Made by a program: the position numbers and the translations under genes
Origin: Zooshikella sp050749885
Lineage (GTDB): Bacteria; Pseudomonadota; Gammaproteobacteria; Pseudomonadales; Zooshikellaceae
Assembly: GCF_050749885.1 (NCBI RefSeq)
Contig: NZ_JBOIUB010000001.1
Span: 1,054,001 to 1,118,000 of the forward strand
DNA length: 64,000 nucleotides
Direction: 5' to 3'
The notes under the pieces: model-generated
Told to the model about the DNA's origin: nothing
Database searches by the model: none
Seen by the model: the letters and a program-made list of their open reading frames with translations, nothing else
In this document: piece by piece, positions 37,576 to 45,392 of the stretch
Layout: every line of letters starts with the position of its first letter
Position numbering within the stretch: the stretch's first letter is position 1

Positions 37576-39123
37576 ATGATAAAAAATAAACCAGGTAATT
37601 CCATTATAAAAACTACCTTGTTGCTTCCATTTTTAGGTGTAACAAGTGTTCTTGCTGGTACAAAAGTACATGAAGTTGATGTCTTGGTTGTGTATACGCC
37701 AAAAGCAGAAGAGGTATACCAAAAAAATAATCAAAATATCAACAAGAAAATTATTGATTATATTGCATTTACTAATAAAGCATTCGAAAACAGTAAGGTT
37801 GATATTAAGCTGAACTTAGTGGAACAGTACCCTGTAGAAACATCCCTGATGCCTGTTGATGGACAAGAAATCACTAAGGCGTTAGAAGAAAGTGGACAAA
37901 ATAGAACATTGCGTGACTTACGTGCTCGATATCATGCGGATTTGGTTTTAACATTATTTGAGGTTGATGGTGCAAGTGGTAGTGGTATAACCTGCGGACT
38001 AACAGCACCTGGTTATTTCCTTTATAATAAAGGTGCTTTTTCTATACAGAATATTAATAATGCATATGCTGTTGTTAATGTTAATGATCAGTGCTCTGAA
38101 TATAGTATTAACCCTGATAGTAATGAAACAGCCTATCATGTTGCTCATGAGTTAGGACATCTCTTTGGATTAAACCACGGACTGTCCACAGAGCAAAAAT
38201 CATTTCCAGATTATCAAACACTTTATAATGAGTACTTTGATGTATTAAAAGATATTAATTTTTATGGAAAAAAAGTGCCCACATTAGGAGGAATTAATAC
38301 CATTAATGACGCAATTGACGCTCAAGTATTTTCGGGTCAGTATCCTTTTGCGTTTGGGTATGCTACAAAAGGCAAGGATCGTGTTGCTTCAATAATGACG
38401 TATCCACAAGATCATGGTATGGCTGATCGAGTACCTTATTTTTCGAATCCATCCATAAAAGTCTGTGAGTATGGAATAGAGCCTTGCTATGATGATGAAA
38501 AAATGAGTCTGGGTGGGAAAATAGCGGGGGGGCTGGAAGCTAATAATGCAAAAGCGTTAAACATCGCAGCGCCTCATGTAGCCAATTTTTGTATGTCATC
38601 GAAACAATTAGTGGGTACTAAAAAGTCTTCTCTACAGAAGTTGCCTAACTCCAGTAGTATAAATTGGCATCCCGATTCTTGGACAATTAGCTTTTCTGAA
38701 GAAAAATTGGAAGGTATCTATCCCTGGATTCCAGGAAATGATCAATTTACATTTGTTGAAGAAGTCATTAGTGGTGAAGTTGAAAAAGTTCTCCAAGTAG
38801 AAAACAGTGTTAACCTACCCACATTGGGTATCAATATGACCTGTGCAATGCAACCAGGGAAAAAATACCAAGTTAAGGCAAGTTTGAAAGGGTTAGCAAA
38901 AGGACAAGCAACACTTTGGATCTATTATGAAACGACTGATGGTAAAAAAGACTGGTTTTCAGCTGCACAAAGCCAAGTTGATGATAATAGTTGGACAGAG
39001 TTAGAAACGGCTATCGAATTGCCAACTAATTTAATGACAATTCATCTTGTTATTAATGGTGTTGAAAAGAGTAAAGGATTTTTATTAAACGAGCTGGATA
39101 TAGCTGAAAATCGCCCAATATAA
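37576..39123 (+). CDS. Secreted zinc metalloprotease (metzincin) with C-terminal jelly-roll-like domain
   Basis: 515 residues from ATG 37576 (a TTG at 37570 is in frame). A signal peptide (TTLLLPFLGVTSVLAG) is followed by VHEVDVLVVYTPKAEE, the typical start of bacterial reprolysin-like domains. The zinc motif is HELGHLFGLNHG (H191, E192, H195, H201), with a Met-turn in SIMTYP (M274). The last 150 residues (from about SINWHPDSWTISF) look like a carbohydrate-binding-type beta sandwich (CBM4/9-like: GKKYQVKASLKG, ATLWIYYET, SWTELETAIELP). Likely an extracellular protease that clings to a polymer or cell surface. No inhibitor or secretion gene is adjacent. Confidence 0.88.
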   Translation: MIKNKPGNSIIKTTLLLPFLGVTSVLAGTKVHEVDVLVVYTPKAEEVYQKNNQNINKKIIDYIAFTNKAFENSKVDIKLNLVEQYPVETSLMPVDGQEITKALEESGQNRTLRDLRARYHADLVLTLFEVDGASGSGITCGLTAPGYFLYNKGAFSIQNINNAYAVVNVNDQCSEYSINPDSNETAYHVAHELGHLFGLNHGLSTEQKSFPDYQTLYNEYFDVLKDINFYGKKVPTLGGINTINDAIDAQVFSGQYPFAFGYATKGKDRVASIMTYPQDHGMADRVPYFSNPSIKVCEYGIEPCYDDEKMSLGGKIAGGLEANNAKALNIAAPHVANFCMSSKQLVGTKKSSLQKLPNSSSINWHPDSWTISFSEEKLEGIYPWIPGNDQFTFVEEVISGEVEKVLQVENSVNLPTLGINMTCAMQPGKKYQVKASLKGLAKGQATLWIYYETTDGKKDWFSAAQSQVDDNSWTELETAIELPTNLMTIHLVINGVEKSKGFLLNELDIAENRPI

Positions 39124-39186
39124 TCACTGTCCTGGTTGTCACCTTAGATATTATTTGAGTTAGGTGCACTGATTATTTTTTTACCA

Positions 39187-39214
39187 CCCAGTCATGTTGT
39201 ATAACGTGACTGGG
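39187..39214. repeat. Inverted repeat after the metalloprotease gene
   Basis: CCCAGTCATGTT / AACGTGACTGGG pairs over 12 bases with one wobble and a 4-base loop, 63 bases past the protease stop. It lacks a following T run, so it is at best a weak terminator. Confidence 0.45.
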
Positions 39215-39335
39215 GAGTAGTTAAATGCGCCTGCGTAAATTGCATTCTCACCATCCATAGTGGCCAAGAGCGCTGATAACAAACCTTAAAAGTGATTCGT
39301 GAAGGGTATATCAATGACCAAGTAGGAATATATTG

Positions 39336-39659
39336 CTACTTGGTGTTATCTAATTGTTTATTGCACCGCTTAAGGAAAACAAGCATTTCTTTTTCTGCTT
39401 GCTTATCACCTTTACTCCGAGCGATTACTATACCTTGTTGGTAAGTATCAGCAGCGTTTTTCCACTCTTCCAATTGAACATAACTTTTTCCTAGCAATTT
39501 CCAGGCTGCGGAGTAGTTTTTATCATGTTGTAAACAGGCGGTGAAATGCTCAATAGCTTTCTCTGGCTGTAGGCAATCCAGGTAAGCTTTTCCCAAGCCA
39601 AATCTTAACATGGCATTGTCCTGGCCTTGCTGTAATAGCTTTTCGAGTTGTTTAATCAT
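39336..39659 (-). CDS. Small tetratricopeptide-repeat protein
   Basis: 107 residues from the ATG at 39659: MIKQLEKLLQQGQDNAMLRFGLGKAYLDC and two to three 34-residue TPR units (PEKAIEHFTACLQHDKNYSAAWKLLGKSYVQLEEWKNAADTYQQGI). Such small cytoplasmic TPR proteins are protein-binding scaffolds; its partner is unknown. An upstream ATG at 39719 would add 20 residues, but these lie in the ATACCC/GGGTAT hairpin repeat, so the shorter form is preferred. The 3' end overlaps one arm of a 9-base inverted repeat (ACCAAGTAG 39317-39325, CTACTTGGT 39336-39344), which may end its transcript. Confidence 0.8.
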   Translation of the reverse strand: MIKQLEKLLQQGQDNAMLRFGLGKAYLDCLQPEKAIEHFTACLQHDKNYSAAWKLLGKSYVQLEEWKNAADTYQQGIVIARSKGDKQAEKEMLVFLKRCNKQLDNTK

Positions 39660-39684
39660 GGATAACGACTTTTGTTTAGTAGGA

Positions 39685-39704
39685 ATACCCATCACTGAGG
39701 GTAT
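39685..39704. repeat. ATACCC-N8-GGGTAT hairpin between the TPR and GNAT genes
   Basis: A 6-base stem with an 8-base loop, flanked by AATATT on the GGGTAT side, lies between two divergent genes. Core, loop length and the TATTATACCC flank match the palindrome at 25583-25616. The arm also contains TATAAT on the plus strand, so it could double as a -10 element for the gene at 39761. Confidence 0.45.
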
Positions 39705-39760
39705 AATATTGACATTCATTTTGGAAGTAACAAGTCACCGTACAAGCAGTAAGGGATTTA

Positions 39761-40492
39761 ATGGACATTAATACATACAACAAATTAGTAGAGGCTATTC
39801 GGAGCTTTGTGGTGGGGTGGAGTCAATCACGCACTCAAGGTGAAGTTGTGCTAACACATAGCACTAGTGGTGTGATCTGCTCTTTTAGTACGGTTATTGG
39901 TACAGTTAAACGTAAGCATGAGGCGTTTATATGGAATTTAAAGGAATTTGATCTGCAATCGTTTAGGACAAGTATCAACCAAGAGCAGCATTTTATTACG
40001 CTCTTTAACATCGGATTGTCTGCATACAAACAGCTTGATCAGCAACAGTATTTGCCTGTGGCTCAAGAACGGTTGATGTCTTTAGCGATGAACCAGCTTC
40101 AAGCACAGAAACCTCAACATGATGTTAAAGTGCTAAATAGTAATGATGAGGTGAATTGGTTTAACGAGCAGCGAGGGGCTGATGTTGTTTGCTTAGATAG
40201 GTTTAATAAAAATGGAGTTGTTATGTACTATCTACGTGATGGACAAAATCTAATATCATGGGCTCGGGCAATTTTTGCTGGCAATGAAATGATTATTGAT
40301 GATGTACAAACGCACCTCAGTTATAGAAGACAAGGGCTGTCTAAACAGATCATGAGCCATATTATCTATGAAGCACAACAGGCGAATATAACACAGTTAC
40401 GACTTGCCGCATCAGAGCTAGGTCAAAAGTTATACAGGCATTTAGGATTTCAGTCTGATAGTGAAATGTTGGTCTTTTCTTCAGTAGGTTAA
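39761..40492 (+). CDS. GNAT family acetyltransferase (first of three)
   Basis: 243 residues. The N-terminal half (to about residue 125) has no recognised motif. The C-terminal part is a GNAT domain: the acetyl-CoA pyrophosphate loop YRRQGLSKQIM follows the strand MIIDDVQTHLSY, and LYRHLGFQSDSEM closes the fold. The substrate is unknown. It reads divergently from the TPR gene. The three acetyltransferase genes here differ too much to be recent copies. Confidence 0.82.
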   Translation: MDINTYNKLVEAIRSFVVGWSQSRTQGEVVLTHSTSGVICSFSTVIGTVKRKHEAFIWNLKEFDLQSFRTSINQEQHFITLFNIGLSAYKQLDQQQYLPVAQERLMSLAMNQLQAQKPQHDVKVLNSNDEVNWFNEQRGADVVCLDRFNKNGVVMYYLRDGQNLISWARAIFAGNEMIIDDVQTHLSYRRQGLSKQIMSHIIYEAQQANITQLRLAASELGQKLYRHLGFQSDSEMLVFSSVG

Positions 40493-40611
40493 TTTGCTTT
40501 ATACATTCAATGAACTTCATCGGGCAAGTCTCACTACAATGTATTTTTATGGCTATAATTGCATTCTCACCATACTCTTTAAGGAAACAGGAAGCATCAT
40601 AAGGAGATCTA

Positions 40612-41463
40612 ATGAAGCAAAATAACTACATAATCCGAACAATGACTCGTGAGGAAGTTAATATAGCTATTGACTGGGCAGCGAAAGAGGGGTGGAACCC
40701 TGGGCTTCATGATGCAGAATGTTATTATCTCACGGATCCAAATGGCTTCCTAATCGGTTTGCTGGATGGTGAACCTATTGCAACATTATCCGTCGTTAAA
40801 TATGGGGCAGCATTCGGTTTTCTCGGTTTTTATATTGTACATCCTAAATATCGTGGTCAAGGCTATGGTTTGAAAATATGGGAAGCAGGCATTCACTATC
40901 TGAAAGGATGTAATATTGGCTTAGATGGTGTTGTTGAGCAACAAGCAAATTACAAAAAATTTGGCTTTAAGTTAGCCTATCGAAATATCCGATTTGAATG
41001 CTTCGGTTGTGATAATTTACCCACTAATGCCAATGTTATTACGCTTTCTCAAGTGCCATTTGAAGCTATTGAGCAATATAACCAATCATTTTTTCCGGCA
41101 AAAAGAACAGCCTTCATGAATGCATGGATTAATCAGCCAGACTGTAAGGCTCTCGGCATTATACAAAATGATCATTTGGTTGGTTATGGTGTAATGCGTA
41201 AAGCGTTAAATGGCTACAAGGTTGGGCCACTTTATGCTGATAATCCTGCATATGCTAATGCTATTTTTGCTTCATTAATACAAGCTGTAGATCCATTACA
41301 ACCTGTCTATCTTGATATACCTGAAGTCAATCAAGAAGCCCTCACGTTAGCAGAACATTATAATATGAAGAAGGTTTTTGAAACAGCTAGAATGTATACG
41401 GGGGAATTGCAAGATTTGCTATTAGACCAACTTTATGGTGTAACTTCATTTGAAGTGGGGTAA
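40612..41463 (+). CDS. GNAT family acetyltransferase with C-terminal second domain
   Basis: 283 residues; AAGGAGAT (40600-40607) lies 4 bases before the start. The N-terminal GNAT domain has IDWAAKEGWNPGLHDA, then FLGFYIVHPKYRGQGYGLKIWEAG, the acetyl-CoA loop. The C-terminal half (LSQVPFEAIEQYNQSFFPAKRTAFMNAWI, GYKVGPLYADNPAYANAIF) is the second, degenerate acetyltransferase lobe common in this subfamily (Acetyltransf_18 type). The substrate is unknown, possibly an amino acid or small amine. Confidence 0.85.
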   Translation: MKQNNYIIRTMTREEVNIAIDWAAKEGWNPGLHDAECYYLTDPNGFLIGLLDGEPIATLSVVKYGAAFGFLGFYIVHPKYRGQGYGLKIWEAGIHYLKGCNIGLDGVVEQQANYKKFGFKLAYRNIRFECFGCDNLPTNANVITLSQVPFEAIEQYNQSFFPAKRTAFMNAWINQPDCKALGIIQNDHLVGYGVMRKALNGYKVGPLYADNPAYANAIFASLIQAVDPLQPVYLDIPEVNQEALTLAEHYNMKKVFETARMYTGELQDLLLDQLYGVTSFEVG

Positions 41464-41531
41464 ATGATACTGTTTTTTTAGCTATTTTATAGAGCAAAAG
41501 TGAATCATGAAGTTTATAGAAGTCAGTGATT

Positions 41532-41966
41532 ATGATTATTAGAGATGGTAGTTTTGAAGAAGCCTTGTTAATACACAATAGTGTAACAGAGTTAAATCAT
41601 ATTTCTTCTGTGGCATATTTTTTAGACAGAATAGCTTCATGTCAATATAAGCTGTTAGTTGCAGAGGTTTCAGGTAAGCTGGCTGGGTATAAGCTAGGTT
41701 ACTGGGAGGGAGACAAGACCTTTTATAGCTGGCTAGGTGGTGTACATCCTGAATTTCGTCGCATTGGAATTGCACAAAAACTCATTGAAAGCCAGGAAGC
41801 TTATTTGCGAGTAAGTGGTACACACAAAATTAGAGTTAAAAGTATGAACAAGTACCCTGGTATGCTTATTTTACTTATTAACAATGAATACCACATTACT
41901 GATGTTATATCTTCTCCGTCAGGTGAAAATAAAATTGTGTTTACTAAGTTTTTATCTGAACCTTAA
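41532..41966 (+). CDS. Small GNAT family acetyltransferase
   Basis: 144 residues from ATG 41532 (a GTG at 41526 adds two). One GNAT domain: LVAEVSGKLAGYKLGYWEG, then WLGGVHPEFRRIGIAQKLIESQEAYL carrying the acetyl-CoA loop, and MNKYPGMLILLINNEYHI as the last helix-strand. The substrate cannot be told. It follows the previous acetyltransferase after 68 bases, without a strong ribosome site. Confidence 0.8.
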   Translation: MIIRDGSFEEALLIHNSVTELNHISSVAYFLDRIASCQYKLLVAEVSGKLAGYKLGYWEGDKTFYSWLGGVHPEFRRIGIAQKLIESQEAYLRVSGTHKIRVKSMNKYPGMLILLINNEYHITDVISSPSGENKIVFTKFLSEP

Positions 41967-42005
41967 TGTTGACTGGGTTTTATACCATTTCACGAATACC
42001 ATTTT

Positions 42006-42645
42006 TCATAGTGGAGATAACAGCCAAATTTTTTCATCAACTGCATAATTTCCTTTTAACCCACCTTGTACAGGTTCACTTTCAAGGGAGGTAATTGTGT
42101 AGCTATCGTTGTAGTGTTGGACAATTTCTTCATGATGGACTGAAAAAAGGGGGGCCTTCCATTAAGCTTTGATTATATTCATAACTAATAAGCAGTTGGG
42201 GGGCATTATTGGTTATTGTTTTGAGGTGAGCTGTATAGCGCTGACGCATTTCTTTTGGCAAAGCTACCAATGCGGCTCGGTCATAAATGCCATCAACCGC
42301 ACCAAGCAATTCATAGGATAAATCAAAAATATTTCCTACAAATATATCGATATTTTGTGCACTGTATCGCGTTACTTTTCCTAAGTTTATAATATTGGCT
42401 TGCACGCCAAGCGTGATAAATAATTGCTTGATTGCCACTTCACTTAAGTCAATACCTGTTATGTGGTAGCCATTAGCAAGTAGCCAAGCAATATCCAATG
42501 TTTTACCGCATAAAGGTACAAAGACACGGCTGCTTTGTTTAAGTGTCAGCGTTTTAAAGTATTTGGTTAATCCTGGATTTGTTTCAGCTTCATGGAAAGC
42601 AATTTCATTTTCTTGCCACCGGTTCAGCCAATAATGTGGATTCAT
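42006..42645 (-). pseudogene. tpm: Thiopurine S-methyltransferase, frameshifted
   Basis: Minus strand. The first 171 codons (to 42130) are a good TPMT: HYWLNRWQENEIAFHE, VFVPLCGKTLDIAWLLANGYHITGIDLSE (SAM site), IYDRAALVALPKEMRQRY and QSLMEGPPF. The frame then ends early with FSPS-stop just after a C6T6 tract (plus-strand A6G6, 42143-42154). Skipping one base in that tract restores SVHHEEIVQHYNDSYTI, then VQGGLKGNYAVDEKIW to a stop at 42006, which matches the missing C-terminus and gives about 212 residues, the family length. So this is a single-base slip in a homopolymer: a real mutation, a reversible switch or a sequencing error. The intact enzyme methylates thiols, selenium or tellurium compounds with SAM. 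Confidence 0.88.
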
Positions 42646-42703
42646 AATAATAGTCCTGAAAGTTTATTGGTTTATATAAGGGTGAGCGTAATCGTTATCA
42701 CGG

Positions 42704-43213
42704 CTAATCATATATGCTTAACAAGTAACTTGTCGGTAGGGCGGATAGATAAAGCCCAAAACCAAATACTGTATGTGTTATTAAACTTTTTAGTCTTGCT
42801 CGCGTTGGATAAGGTGTTTTACTGGCTGCAATACCCAGTCCCATTGATGGTTGCATTATGAAAAATGGTATCAGTACGGTAATTATTCCAACCAATAATG
42901 CAGGAAACAGCGTAGGATATGCTAACCAGTGACCTTGTGTTGGTATTACAAGTGTAAAAACAAATGCAATACCAATAAGGTAGTGACTAATCCAACCTAT
43001 TATACATTCTGCAGTTTTTTTTGGGGTTTTAGCAATATTATAATGCTTGAAAGTACCAGAAGGCATATGAAGAATCCAACGGCCAACCAGGCAATAATTA
43101 AGTGAAGTTATGTTGAAGGTGCGATGTAAAAATATTGTCCAAAGATCCATGATGAGTGTCGCCACTAGGCCAACAATAACCGCTCCATAAAAGTGAATAT
43201 ATTCAATGCTCAT
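42704..43213 (-). CDS. DUF2938 integral membrane protein
   Basis: 169 residues with four membrane segments: IHFYGAVIVGLVATLIMDLW, GWISHYLIGIAFVFTLVI, the TLFPALLVGIITVLIPFFIM region, and LITHTVFGFGLYLSALPTSYLL. The segment FKHYNIAKTPKKTAECIIGWISHYLIG and the QPSMGLGIAASKTP loop match the DUF2938 family, which has no established function. It is divergent from the LysR regulator at 43398, a pattern that often means the regulator controls it. Confidence 0.85.
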   Translation of the reverse strand: MSIEYIHFYGAVIVGLVATLIMDLWTIFLHRTFNITSLNYCLVGRWILHMPSGTFKHYNIAKTPKKTAECIIGWISHYLIGIAFVFTLVIPTQGHWLAYPTLFPALLVGIITVLIPFFIMQPSMGLGIAASKTPYPTRARLKSLITHTVFGFGLYLSALPTSYLLSIYD

Positions 43214-43397
43214 AAAAAGATCATATATGTAGATTAATTGAGGAATTCAACGTTTTCAGGTATTTCAATGTAATAAGAGGTGTCCTAAGGTTAACAATCA
43301 GTGGTCATTGTTTAACATACTGATAAGCTAATACTAGCGTTTTATTCATGACTTAAAAATAGACAATTGTTAAATCTTAAATTACATAAGTGAAATT

Positions 43398-44282
43398 ATG
43401 CTCGATGATATCGTATTGTTCGTTCATATCGTTCAGCAGGGTGGCTTAGCTGGCGCAGCTCGCTATGTTAATCTGCCTGCAGCAACAGTAACGCGTCGGC
43501 TTAAGCGTCTGGAACAACAACTAGGCTGTCACTTACTACACCGAACACCACGACAATGCACACTCACTCAGGAAGGTGAAGTCTATTATCAAACTTATGT
43601 TGATTTGGTTGAGCAGTTTGAGATTGCTCAGCAGAAGCTAAGTAAAGATATAAAAGCCTTACGTGGTAAGTTAAAAGTATTGGCGCCAACAAATATCTCG
43701 CATGGCTTTTTTCGTCAAATGTGGTTAGATTTTATGCGCATCTATCCTGAAATACGCCTTGAGCTTATTTTAAGTAATCAGTTGCAAGATATGCTTAAGT
43801 GTAGAGCGGATATTGCTATTCGTATTGGACCACAACCCGACTCTCTTTTATACCAACAGAAGTTAGGCGCGATAGACAAGGTGTTTGTTGCTTCTCCTGA
43901 ATATTTGTCAATTAATGGTGAACCAAAACACCCGTTAGAACTTAAAAATCATCGAGTAGTGGGTACAACATTAGCGTCAAAGTGGAAGCTTAAACATATA
44001 TATTCTGGTGAATATTTGGAAATAACCCCGTATTTCAGTGCTCTTTTTAATGATACGGGGTTTGTAAAATACATGGTCTGTGACTCTCAAGGTATCTCTT
44101 TACTGCCGATGACAGAAGTAATAACAGAACTTGAATCAGATGAATTAGTTCAAATACTTCCACAGTGGCGGGGTGAAGCGAGAGAAATTTATGTAGTTTG
44201 GCCTAGTGGTCGATTATTAAATGAAAAAGCAAAATGTTTACATCAGCATTTACAGGACTATTTAGCTAATCACTTAATATGA
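43398..44282 (+). CDS. LysR family transcriptional regulator
   Basis: 294 residues. The N-terminal winged helix (LDDIVLFVHIVQQGGLAGAARYVNLPAATVTRRLKRLEQQLGCHLLHRTPRQCTLTQEG, about residues 2-60) is followed by a substrate-binding-like effector domain (LRGKLKVLAPTN, ADIAIRIGPQPDSLL, CDSQGISLLPMTEV). It belongs to the group with YafC/DsdC-like effector halves. The 184-base gap to the divergent DUF2938 gene should hold its operator. Confidence 0.92.
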   Translation: MLDDIVLFVHIVQQGGLAGAARYVNLPAATVTRRLKRLEQQLGCHLLHRTPRQCTLTQEGEVYYQTYVDLVEQFEIAQQKLSKDIKALRGKLKVLAPTNISHGFFRQMWLDFMRIYPEIRLELILSNQLQDMLKCRADIAIRIGPQPDSLLYQQKLGAIDKVFVASPEYLSINGEPKHPLELKNHRVVGTTLASKWKLKHIYSGEYLEITPYFSALFNDTGFVKYMVCDSQGISLLPMTEVITELESDELVQILPQWRGEAREIYVVWPSGRLLNEKAKCLHQHLQDYLANHLI

Positions 44283-44306
44283 GAACACTGTGAGCACTTA
44301 CTAATG

Positions 44307-44404
44307 ATTTGAGTGGAGAAGTTATAGATATAGCAAGCAAGTTGTTTGCAGGGCTTGAATTTGTTTGTGGAACAGCTGCTGGGAGCACGGTTAGCAGTAG
44401 AGAC
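44307..44404 (+). repeat. 98-base repeat, copy 1
   Basis: Matches 45250-45347 at 90 of 98 positions with no gaps, in the same orientation. It lies 25 bases after the LysR gene stop. Similarity continues weakly past the end (CATCTGCTGCTATG against TCTTCTGCTGCATG). A short frame (LSGEVIDIASKLFAGLEF...) is open in both copies, but in copy 2 it stops right at the end of the repeat. Confidence 0.85.
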
Positions 44405-44514
44405 CATCTGCTGCTATGGGATGAACAAACTAATTTACCCACTGCATCGTCACGATGTGTTGTGGTAAGGAGTATTAGTCAATGGACTTGACTCCTTTAC
44501 TCAGAAATTGCAAT

Positions 44515-44988
44515 TTATGTTGTTGATAGCTCAAAGGCTATATTTTTATACTTCTGTTCGAAAGCTTCGAAGGTTTTAAAACGAATTTGCCGAATATAGT
44601 CTAACGCGTTGTTTTCTGGTACTCCTAGATGCTTTAGCAAACAATATGCAAATATACCCGTACGGTGCAGCCCTGCTGAGCAATGAATCAATATGTTTTG
44701 ATTGTTTTTTATGCAGGTACTTACATTTTTAACGGCTTGTTTAAAAATAGCTTTTTCATTTGCATCGATTTTTACCGCATTTTTGACCTTTACCCATTCC
44801 CAATGCATACCTTGGGCTTGTACTTCATTGCCAATACGGAGTGCTTGTTCTCCATGAGCAGCTAAAATGGTTACCACACACGAACAATTACCATGAGCTA
44901 AATTTTTTATTTCCTTAATTTTAGGCCTTTCTGAAAAAGCTAAGGAGCCATAGTGTTCAATTTTCACAAAGTTATAATTTAGTGCCAT
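44515..44988 (-). CDS. Small dual-specificity/tyrosine-type protein phosphatase
   Basis: 157 residues, minus strand. The active-site loop is LIHCSAGLHRTG (nucleophile C103, R109), the CX5R of cysteine phosphatases, followed by the helix IFAYCLLKHLGVPENNALDYIRQIR. An aspartate general acid is not obvious in the usual WPD form. It could act on phosphotyrosine, phosphoserine or a phosphorylated small molecule. It is flanked by the two copies of the 98-base repeat. No signal peptide, so cytoplasmic. Confidence 0.85.
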   Translation of the reverse strand: MALNYNFVKIEHYGSLAFSERPKIKEIKNLAHGNCSCVVTILAAHGEQALRIGNEVQAQGMHWEWVKVKNAVKIDANEKAIFKQAVKNVSTCIKNNQNILIHCSAGLHRTGIFAYCLLKHLGVPENNALDYIRQIRFKTFEAFEQKYKNIAFELSTT

Positions 44989-45126
44989 TTATTAACTAAA
45001 GATGGTTATTTGTTAATGAATATCTTCTGGATTAGCCTAAGAATTATACTGATATAGTAAGTTATTTACATAGTATTTTTTGCAAAGATTATTTTACTAA
45101 AAAGCTGTTATACAACTCTCGTTGAG

Positions 45127-45162
45127 CACGCCGTGAATCCATCCTTGGAAGCTTGGTTGCCG
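45127..45162. repeat. Dispersed 36-base intergenic repeat, copy B
   Basis: 33 of 36 positions match 31016-31051. It sits in the 404-base gap between the phosphatase and cupin-like genes, 87 bases before copy 2 of the 98-base repeat. Confidence 0.7.
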
Positions 45163-45249
45163 TGTCCATGTGGTAAACAGTTCAACACGAGCTATCCAAC
45201 CGCTTGCCATCAGTACACATTGAAATACAATCTATGTTCATTGAGCAAT

Positions 45250-45347
45250 ATTTGAGTGGCGAAGTTATGGATATAGCAAGCAGGTTGTTTACAGCACTTG
45301 AATTTGTTTGTGGAACAGGTGCTGGGAGCACCGTTAGCAGTAGAGAC
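45250..45347 (+). repeat. 98-base repeat, copy 2
   Basis: Second copy of the element at 44307-44404, same orientation, 846 bases further on. The open frame inside it extends upstream to an ATG and would give only 38 residues (MFIEQYLSGEVMDIASRLF...SSRD). Confidence 0.85.
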
Positions 45348-45392
45348 TAAGGAAGGATGGTCTTCTGCTGCATGTTAGGTCTAATGTGAAGC

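Noticed and set aside
39317..39344. 9-base inverted repeat ACCAAGTAG / CTACTTGGT as a full terminator
   Set aside because: It overlaps the end of the TPR gene and has no T run on the transcript side, so it is only mentioned with that gene.
44309..44491. 60-codon frame within 98-base repeat copy 1
   Set aside because: The frame stops early in copy 2, no ribosome site is present, and the changes between copies do not favour synonymous positions.
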